Made by a program: the position numbers and the translations under genes
In this document: positions 6,719 to 10,900 of the stretch, piece after piece
Layout of the letters: each line of letters starts with the position of its first letter
Numbering within the stretch: the stretch's first letter is position 1
From: Thermococcus sp.
GTDB taxonomy: Archaea; Methanobacteriota_B; Thermococci; Thermococcales; Thermococcaceae
DNA: 10,900 bases
Assembly (NCBI GenBank): GCA_027074805.1
Contig: JALTCK010000017.1
Span: 1 to 10,900 of the forward strand
Direction: 5' to 3'
The notes under the pieces: generated by a model
What the model saw: the letters and a program-made list of their open reading frames with translations, nothing else
Told to the model about the DNA's origin: nothing
Database searches by the model: none

Positions 6719-6726
6719 TTTTAAAA
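6719..6726. promoter_or_regulatory. Palindromic TATA-like element in a divergent promoter
   Basis: TTTTAAAA reads the same on both strands. Its centre (6722.5) is exactly midway between the first bases of the two divergent start codons, 6688 on the minus strand and 6757 on the plus strand, about 34 bases from each. Either orientation would place initiation about 9 bases from its start codon. The minus-strand gene has a good GGTGA ribosome binding site; the plus-strand gene has only a weak GGGGTC. Confidence 0.55.
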
Positions 6727-6756
6727 CCTTCGCGGTTACTATCTGCTGGGGTCACA

Positions 6757-7047
6757 ATGGTCAGCTTGAGGCTGAGAAAAGACTTTGTTGCGGTGGTGAT
6801 GGCCTCTTTCATCATAGCCCCGATCGCGTGGATAAAGGATTTTGACTTCCTTGGGCTCTTCTTCATGAACTTCGGCCTCATAATCCTGGCCCTTTCAGGG
6901 AGGAGGGCTATTAGAGTAGATGCTCACGAGGTTAGGGTGAGGAAGAGGGGCTCCTCCTTTAGGGTCGAGGTCTTCAGGAACGGGGAAAAACTATGGTCCC
7001 GGGACGTTTCAGACTACGCCGAGTTTGGGACTTCACCTTCGACGTGA
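6757..7047 (+). CDS. Small membrane protein, apparently frameshifted near its C-terminus
   Basis: A 96-residue reading frame of no family I recognise. Residues about 10-25 and 31-46 are hydrophobic and should form a two-helix membrane hairpin, followed by a soluble, strand-rich region (RRAIRVDAHEVRVRKRGSSF, about 49-68). The frame ends in an un-protein-like GTSPST at 7028-7047. One base back, the other frame continues sensibly as DFTFDVRDGG...GRFP to TGA 7101-7103. Adding one G to the run at 7027-7029 would give a 115-residue protein ending 21 bases before the next gene. The neighbour at 7125 has the same architecture and an aligned FGE motif at the break point. The ribosome binding site (GGGGTC) is weak. 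Possible explanations are a pseudogene, a sequencing error in a G run, or less likely a translated shift. Confidence 0.6.
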   Translation: MVSLRLRKDFVAVVMASFIIAPIAWIKDFDFLGLFFMNFGLIILALSGRRAIRVDAHEVRVRKRGSSFRVEVFRNGEKLWSRDVSDYAEFGTSPST

Positions 7048-7103
7048 GGGATGGAGGAGTCGTGGTGATCCAGCGGGGCGAGGAGGTTGGAAGATTCCCG
7101 TGA
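7029..7103 (+). other. Out-of-frame C-terminal segment of the preceding membrane protein
   Basis: Read from the G at 7029 this stretch encodes DFTFDVRDGGVVVIQRGEEV followed by GRFP and a TGA at 7101-7103. The alternating hydrophobic pattern resembles beta strands and continues the domain that ends abruptly in the main frame. It has no start codon or ribosome binding site of its own, so it is best read as the missing C-terminus of the gene at 6757, separated by a single-base loss. Confidence 0.55.
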
Positions 7104-7124
7104 GAGCTATGCCGGTGGTCTCCA

Positions 7125-7532
7125 ATGGAGCTCGAGAAGGTTCACGTCAGAAACGAAAGGCTCTGGAAGGCTGGTCTGCTTTATCTGATCCTCTCACTGC
7201 TCATGGCCTTTGCCACTGCTGGATGGGGGTTCACCCTTTCTTTGGTGAACGTCACAATGGCGCTTGTTTTCCTCATCTCTGCCGCTTGTTTTCGGGCGCT
7301 GAGAATAACCTGTGAGGGGAATTCCTTCCTTCTTGCCCCTGATTATTCAACTTCGAGGCTCATCATAAAAACTACCGACGGGAGGGTTCTCCTGAGCGAG
7401 TTTTTGCCGTCTTTTGGGGAAGTTGAGCTCGAAACCCCCTGTGGCCATCTAAGGGTCAGGGCCTTACATCACCGATCCGGGAAGGTCGAGCTTCTGATAA
7501 CGGCTGGAGAAAAGGAGCTCACCCTCCCCTGA
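7125..7532 (+). CDS. Small membrane protein, likely paralogue of the upstream gene
   Basis: A 135-residue protein of no family I recognise. Two hydrophobic segments (about 14-33 and 38-57) form a membrane hairpin, and residues about 58-135 look like a soluble beta-rich domain. The architecture matches the gene at 6757, and short stretches align: RALRI with RAIRV just after the second helix, DGRVLLS with NGEKLWS, and SFGEVELET with EFGDFTFDV. The ATG has a good ribosome binding site (GGTGGT at 7113-7118, six-base gap). It sits 21 bases after the out-of-frame stop of its neighbour, so the two are probably one transcript from the promoter near 6722. Its 3' end overlaps the convergent homoserine dehydrogenase gene by 14 bases. 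Function unknown. Confidence 0.75.
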   Translation: MELEKVHVRNERLWKAGLLYLILSLLMAFATAGWGFTLSLVNVTMALVFLISAACFRALRITCEGNSFLLAPDYSTSRLIIKTTDGRVLLSEFLPSFGEVELETPCGHLRVRALHHRSGKVELLITAGEKELTLP

Positions 7533-8529
7533 GCCTGATGGTAGCCGTGATAACGTCGCTCACAACGCCGCTGGCGGTCTCCTTTAATCCTGCCCCTGCG
7601 CCCCTTATGAGTAGCTCGCCTAGGAGGTCGGTCTTTATCAGGGCCGCGTTCTGTGTTGACGAGACTGCCAGGGGGCTTTCCTTTGGAAGCTCCTTCGGTT
7701 CAACGGAAACCGAGCCCCTCTCTATCGATGCAACGAGCCTGAGAGTCTTACCTTCTTTCCTGACCCTCTGGACGTCCTCCAGGGGGAGGCCGTCGATACC
7801 TCTGATCTCTATCTCGTCAAAGGTTATCGGTTCAAAGGCCAGGCAGTGGAGTATCGTGGCCTTATAACCAGCGTCAAAGCCGAGTATGTCGCCGCTCGGG
7901 TCGTGCTCGGCTATGCCGAGCCTTTGGGCCCCCTTCAGGGCCTCCTCCAGGGGAACTCCCTCCTCCATCTTGGTAAGGATGTAGGTCGTCGTCCCGTTGA
8001 GCACTCCCTCTATACCCTCGATAGAGTCTGCGAGGAGGGTCTCCCTGAGAAGCCCTATAATCGGAGTTCCCGCCATCACGGTGGCCTCGAACAGGTACGG
8101 AAGCTCCCTTCTCCCGGCCTCGGCAGTAAGCTCGGCGTAGTGGAAGGCCAGGGGTGGCTTGTTGCTTGTGACGACGGCCCGTCCTCTCTTGAGGGCCTCC
8201 ATGTGCCATTCCCAGGCGTTCTTGTCGTTGGTAACGTCGATAACGATGTCAGCATCGATCTCTTTCACGGCCTCCATCGGCGAGAACTCGTAGACCTCGT
8301 AGTCGTTGCTCCAGGCGGAGAGCCGTCCGAAAGCCTCCTTGACGTTCAGCACCTCTCTAAGGTCCATTCCCTCCGGCAACCAAACCGTCCCGCTTCTGTC
8401 CGAAATGCTCACGACCTTGAAGGAGACGCCGTACTTCTCTTTGAAGACCCTTTCTTTCTCGAGCAGGACCCTTGCCGTTGCCCTTCCAACGTTTCCAAAG
8501 CCAAAAATACTCAACTTAACCTCGCCCAC
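7519..8529 (-). CDS. hom: Homoserine dehydrogenase
   Basis: Reduces aspartate semialdehyde to homoserine with NAD(P)H, the branch point to threonine and methionine. The Rossmann loop GFGNVG is at 10-15, the TSNKPPLA segment at 121-128, the substrate-domain motif GVLNGTTTYIL at 175-185, and the family signature EHDPSGDILGFDAGYKATIL at 208-227, with K223 as the expected catalytic lysine. At 336 residues it is the short form: there is no C-terminal ACT domain for threonine feedback and no aspartate kinase fusion. The open frame reaches GTG 8538, but that codon is part of the ribosome binding site GAGGTG. GTG 8529, six bases downstream of it, is the better start and gives MGEVKLSIFGFGNVG. It lies 27 bases after the CBS-domain gene, so the two are probably co-transcribed. 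Confidence 0.95.
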   Translation of the reverse strand: MGEVKLSIFGFGNVGRATARVLLEKERVFKEKYGVSFKVVSISDRSGTVWLPEGMDLREVLNVKEAFGRLSAWSNDYEVYEFSPMEAVKEIDADIVIDVTNDKNAWEWHMEALKRGRAVVTSNKPPLAFHYAELTAEAGRRELPYLFEATVMAGTPIIGLLRETLLADSIEGIEGVLNGTTTYILTKMEEGVPLEEALKGAQRLGIAEHDPSGDILGFDAGYKATILHCLAFEPITFDEIEIRGIDGLPLEDVQRVRKEGKTLRLVASIERGSVSVEPKELPKESPLAVSSTQNAALIKTDLLGELLIRGAGAGLKETASGVVSDVITATIRLRGG

Positions 8530-8556
8530 TGGAAACACCTCAAAAAAGAGATTGGG

Positions 8557-9399
8557 TCACCTCTTTAGGATGACTCTTATGATGTCCATGTCACGGACTA
8601 TCCCGACTAGCTCTCCCTCTCCCTTTATGACGGGGAGCTGTTCTATGTGGTACTGCACCATCTTCTGGGCGACGTCGTAAATGCTCATGTGGGGTGTAGC
8701 CACAACGAGCTCGGAGTTCATTATGTCCTCAACGGGCTTCTTAGGGAGTTGGAGCTCGGCCTTCTCAAAGAGGAGCGTCGGGTTGCTCTCAAGTATCCAA
8801 TCCTCTTCACTCGAGGCAGCCAGTGCTGTCTGTTTCATGACCCTCACTACCTCGCTGTCCTTTAGGAGATCGGTCTCGTCGACCATTCCGACGAGATTCC
8901 CGTCGTCATCGATAACCGGAATGGCCATCGCGTTGCAGAGGAGGAGGGCCTTTAGGGCAGCCTTCAATGGAGTCCCGCACCAGACGACGCCGACGTTCTT
9001 CTGGTAGTAATCCGCTATGGTGATATCCTTCAAGTTCTCATTCTTGGCTAGGTAACGCCTTACAATGTCGCCAACGGTCAATATTCCTACTACCTTGTCG
9101 TTTTCATCAACAACGATTACCCTTCTGTAGTCCATCTCGAGCATCTGTCGGACGGCCTTCTTGAGGTCGTCCTTTGGCTTAACCAAGGGTACGTCACGCT
9201 TGACGAGCATAGCAAGCTGGTCCTCATCCGGGTGGAGGAGCACCTGCTTTATGCTGATGATGCCGACCAGTTTCTCCTCTCGATTAACTACGGGGAATGA
9301 GCGGACTTTGTGAGTCTTAAACAGTTCAAGGGCATAGTCCCTTGTGGCGGGTAGTTTTATGACGACTGGATCGGATGTCATTAAGGTTTTCACTCGCAT
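8557..9399 (-). CDS. Four-CBS-domain protein
   Basis: A 280-residue cytoplasmic protein made of four CBS domains, a fold that senses adenine nucleotides or S-adenosylmethionine. Approximate domains are 1-57, 65-120, 127-182 and 223-280, forming two Bateman modules, with a roughly 40-residue helical insert (183-222) before the last. The ligand-ribose aspartate that usually ends the motif is present in domains 2 (VGILTVGDIV), 3 (VGMVDETDLL) and 4 (VGIVRDMDII) but replaced in domain 1 (VGIISIKQVL), so not all sites need be functional. There is no fused effector domain. The ATG has a GGTGGTG ribosome binding site and a candidate TATA upstream. It is the first gene of a probable pair with homoserine dehydrogenase, which hints at, but does not show, a regulatory link. 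Confidence 0.92.
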   Translation of the reverse strand: MRVKTLMTSDPVVIKLPATRDYALELFKTHKVRSFPVVNREEKLVGIISIKQVLLHPDEDQLAMLVKRDVPLVKPKDDLKKAVRQMLEMDYRRVIVVDENDKVVGILTVGDIVRRYLAKNENLKDITIADYYQKNVGVVWCGTPLKAALKALLLCNAMAIPVIDDDGNLVGMVDETDLLKDSEVVRVMKQTALAASSEEDWILESNPTLLFEKAELQLPKKPVEDIMNSELVVATPHMSIYDVAQKMVQYHIEQLPVIKGEGELVGIVRDMDIIRVILKR

Positions 9400-9437
9400 T
9401 TTTCACACCACCGCTTTAACCTAAACCGTTTTTCCCC

Positions 9438-9445
9438 TATTTTAA
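9438..9445 (-). promoter_or_regulatory. Probable TATA box for the CBS-homoserine dehydrogenase unit
   Basis: On the minus strand this reads TTAAAATA, preceded by the purine-rich GAAAACC that suits a TFB recognition element. Its centre is about 42 bases before the CBS gene's ATG, predicting initiation near 9416 and a leader of about 17 bases that contains the GGTGGTG ribosome binding site. Confidence 0.5.
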
Positions 9446-9466
9446 GGTTTTCATCAGAGAAACGAC

Positions 9467-9471
9467 AAAAA
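9467..9471 (-). terminator. Possible T-run terminator after the decarboxylase beta subunit
   Basis: On the minus strand the stop codon at 9482-9484 is followed 10 bases later by TTTTT within ATCTTTTTGTC. This is a plausible archaeal intrinsic terminator ahead of the CBS-gene promoter. The T run is short, so confidence is modest. Confidence 0.35.
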
Positions 9472-9481
9472 GATAATGGAG

Positions 9482-10687
9482 TCAGCCTAGGATGGCTAAG
9501 AACACACCGGCAGCAACGGCAGTTCCAATGACTCCTGCAACATTCGGACCCATTGCATGCATCAGTATGAAGTTCCCTGGGTCCTCCTCGCTCGCCATTC
9601 TCTGGACAACGCGAGCTGACATCGGAACGGCTGAAACTCCTGCTGCCCCTATCATCGGGTTTATCTTTCCACCACTGAGGTGTTTCATGAGCTTCCCAAA
9701 TAGAACCCCTCCAGCCGTTGCGCTGGCAAAGGCCACTATACCGAGTCCGAGTATCATGAGGGTTTGACTGGTCAGGAAGCTCTCCGCCCTCATGGTTGAG
9801 CCGACGCCCAGCCCGAGGAAGATGGTGACGATGTTCATAAGTTCCTCCTGGGCGGCCTTGCTGAGTCTCTCGACAACGCCACTCTCCCTAAAGAGATTGC
9901 CTATCATAAGCATTCCAACGAGAGGTGCGGCGCTGGGGACGAGGAGGCCGATGACGATCATGCTGACTATCGGGAAAATAATCTTTTCCCTCTTGGAGAC
10001 AGGTCTTAGCTGTTCCATCCTTATTTTTCTCTCCTCCGGACTGGTAAGGGCCCTGATGATCGGCGGCTGTATGAGTGGGACGAGGCTCATGTAGGAGTAT
10101 GCCGCTACGGCAGTCGCTCCCAGTATCTCCGGCGCGAGCTTTGTTGTTAGGTATATCGTGGTGGGGCCGTCTGCACCTCCGATGATTCCTATGCTCGCCG
10201 CCTGGTGCAGGTTGAAGCCGAGCGCTAAAGCCGTGAGCATCGCTATGAACACACCTATCTGTGCCGCCGCACCCATGAGTGCGGTCTTGGGGTCTGCTAT
10301 CATTGGCCCGAAGTCGGTCATCGCTCCCAGTCCGAAGAATATCAGGAGCGGCACTATCTCGGTTCTAATCAGCGTGTAGTAGATTATGTCGAAGATTCCG
10401 GGCGGGCCGTACTGCTGGTTGAGGTAGCTCATGCTGGCGAAGATGTTATCGGCTATATGCTCTGGCAGATTCGGTGCTATCGGCCAATTGGCTAGGTGCC
10501 CGAGGGGGACGTTGACTAGCACTGCGCTTATTCCTATCGGGAGGAGGAGTAATGGCTCCATCCCATAGCGAATGGCTAGGTAAACTAGGGTCAGGCCGAC
10601 TGCTATCATGACTAAGTTGCCCCACGTGAGATTGAAGACCCCCATTCCTTGGAAGAAGACTACTATCTGTTCCACGATCCCTGCCAT
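9482..10687 (-). CDS. Sodium-pumping decarboxylase beta subunit (OadB/MmdB/GcdB family)
   Basis: The integral membrane subunit that decarboxylates carboxybiotin and couples this to sodium export. At 401 residues it has the family-typical set of hydrophobic helices through its length. Residues equivalent to the known catalytic and sodium-binding positions of oxaloacetate decarboxylase beta are present: D173 in GIIGGADGPT, Y199 in YSYMSLVPL and N382 in HAMGPNVAGVIG, with RAESFLTSQTL near 300. The open frame reaches GTG 10696. ATG 10687 is preferred because GGTGA lies five bases upstream, in the end of the preceding gene. It starts five bases after the biotin carrier stop, so the two are one unit. 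Whether the substrate is methylmalonyl-CoA, oxaloacetate or another acid depends on the carboxyltransferase, which lies outside the window; in Thermococcales methylmalonyl-CoA is usually assumed. Confidence 0.95.
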   Translation of the reverse strand: MAGIVEQIVVFFQGMGVFNLTWGNLVMIAVGLTLVYLAIRYGMEPLLLLPIGISAVLVNVPLGHLANWPIAPNLPEHIADNIFASMSYLNQQYGPPGIFDIIYYTLIRTEIVPLLIFFGLGAMTDFGPMIADPKTALMGAAAQIGVFIAMLTALALGFNLHQAASIGIIGGADGPTTIYLTTKLAPEILGATAVAAYSYMSLVPLIQPPIIRALTSPEERKIRMEQLRPVSKREKIIFPIVSMIVIGLLVPSAAPLVGMLMIGNLFRESGVVERLSKAAQEELMNIVTIFLGLGVGSTMRAESFLTSQTLMILGLGIVAFASATAGGVLFGKLMKHLSGGKINPMIGAAGVSAVPMSARVVQRMASEEDPGNFILMHAMGPNVAGVIGTAVAAGVFLAILG

Positions 10688-10692
10688 GTGCC

Positions 10693-10900
10693 TCACCCGA
10701 GCTCTATGAGTGATTGTCCGGTGTCGACTGTGTCGCCTTCTTTAACGAGGATTTTCTTCACTACCCCGTCTTTTGGCGCTGGGATCTCGTTCTCCATCTT
10801 CATTGCCTCTAAAACGAGTAACCCCTGACCGGTTTTGACCTCATCGCCTTCCTTGACGAGTATTCTAAGAATCTTGCCCGGCATTGGGGCGGTAACCACT
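10693..10900 (-). CDS. Biotin carboxyl carrier protein (gamma subunit), N-terminus outside window
   Basis: The C-terminal 69 or so codons of a biotinyl-lipoyl domain protein that carries CO2 on biotin from the carboxyltransferase to the membrane beta subunit. The biotinylation motif EAMKMENEI is intact, its first lysine being the attachment site, with APMPGKI before it and the mirrored half-domain repeat (GKILRILVKEGD and GVVKKILVKEGD) on either side. The GTG at 10897-10899 falls within the conserved VVTAPMPGKI run and is almost certainly an internal valine, so the gene continues past the right edge; the missing part is probably a flexible proline- and alanine-rich linker. It ends five bases before the beta subunit starts, so the two are co-transcribed. 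Confidence 0.93.
   Translation of the reverse strand, partial: VVTAPMPGKILRILVKEGDEVKTGQGLLVLEAMKMENEIPAPKDGVVKKILVKEGDTVDTGQSLIELG

Noticed and set aside
7025..7315. Open frame of 96 codons in a third frame across the two small membrane genes
   Set aside because: It starts with TTG, is rich in Gly/Arg/Ser with no coherent fold pattern, and overlaps two better-supported frames. It is a shadow of those genes.
7846..8568. 240-codon plus-strand open frame opposite homoserine dehydrogenase
   Set aside because: It is antisense to a fully conserved enzyme, shows no recognisable motif and no good ribosome binding site; long antisense frames are common in high-GC3 genes.
9448..9460. C-box-like TGATGA on the minus strand in the 9400-9481 gap, hinting at a C/D guide RNA
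   Set aside because: No matching D box (CTGA) or internal C'/D' pair follows at a sensible distance, and the stretch lies just upstream of a promoter.
1..10900. CRISPR arrays, insertion sequences, tRNA or rRNA genes, phage or defence systems
   Set aside because: Nothing with repeated spacers, transposase motifs, cloverleaf-like sequence or defence domains was seen; the window is densely filled with housekeeping genes.

Overview
This window looks like chromosomal DNA from a hyperthermophilic archaeon of the order Thermococcales, most likely Thermococcus. The evidence is the archaeal exosome/proteasome gene cluster, GGTGA-type ribosome binding sites that suit an archaeal 16S 3' end, TATA-like promoters about 25 bases before the expected transcription starts, the high GC content at third codon positions, and protein sequences that match my memory of Pyrococcus/Thermococcus orthologues. 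The species cannot be named from the sequence alone.

Layout. Positions 1-1052 hold a small house-cleaning section: a MazG-like nucleotide pyrophosphohydrolase (+) whose 3' end overlaps a convergent HIT-family hydrolase (-), then a divergent 76-residue membrane protein (+). Positions 1108-4929 are the classic archaeal superoperon: proteasome alpha subunit, SBDS ribosome-maturation protein, and exosome subunits Rrp4, Rrp41 and Rrp42. These genes are packed with 10-base gaps or 4-8 base overlaps, tying protein turnover, ribosome maturation and 3'-5' RNA decay together. Positions 5031-6173 follow in the same direction, after a probable new promoter: SepF, the FtsZ membrane anchor, and an archaeal ZPR1 zinc-finger protein.

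Positions 6164-7532 form an accessory stretch. An ASCH-domain protein (-) is divergent from two small membrane proteins (+) that look like tandem paralogues. The first of the pair appears to be frameshifted near 7029. A palindromic TTTTAAAA lies exactly midway between the two divergent start codons.

Positions 7519-10900 are on the minus strand and form two units. A four-CBS-domain protein precedes homoserine dehydrogenase, the branch point to threonine and methionine. Upstream of these lies a sodium-pumping decarboxylase beta subunit, preceded by a biotin carrier protein that runs off the right edge of the window.

Most of the window is ordinary, well-known housekeeping content and I see no clear undescribed system. 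The points most worth a second look are the frameshifted membrane-protein gene and its paralogue, the symmetric divergent promoter, a sharp drop in third-position GC across rrp4, an inverted repeat at the predicted sepF transcription start, and the CBS protein-homoserine dehydrogenase pairing. Start codons were corrected from the longest open frame for HIT, SBDS, Rrp42, ZPR1, homoserine dehydrogenase and the decarboxylase beta subunit, using ribosome-binding-site spacing.
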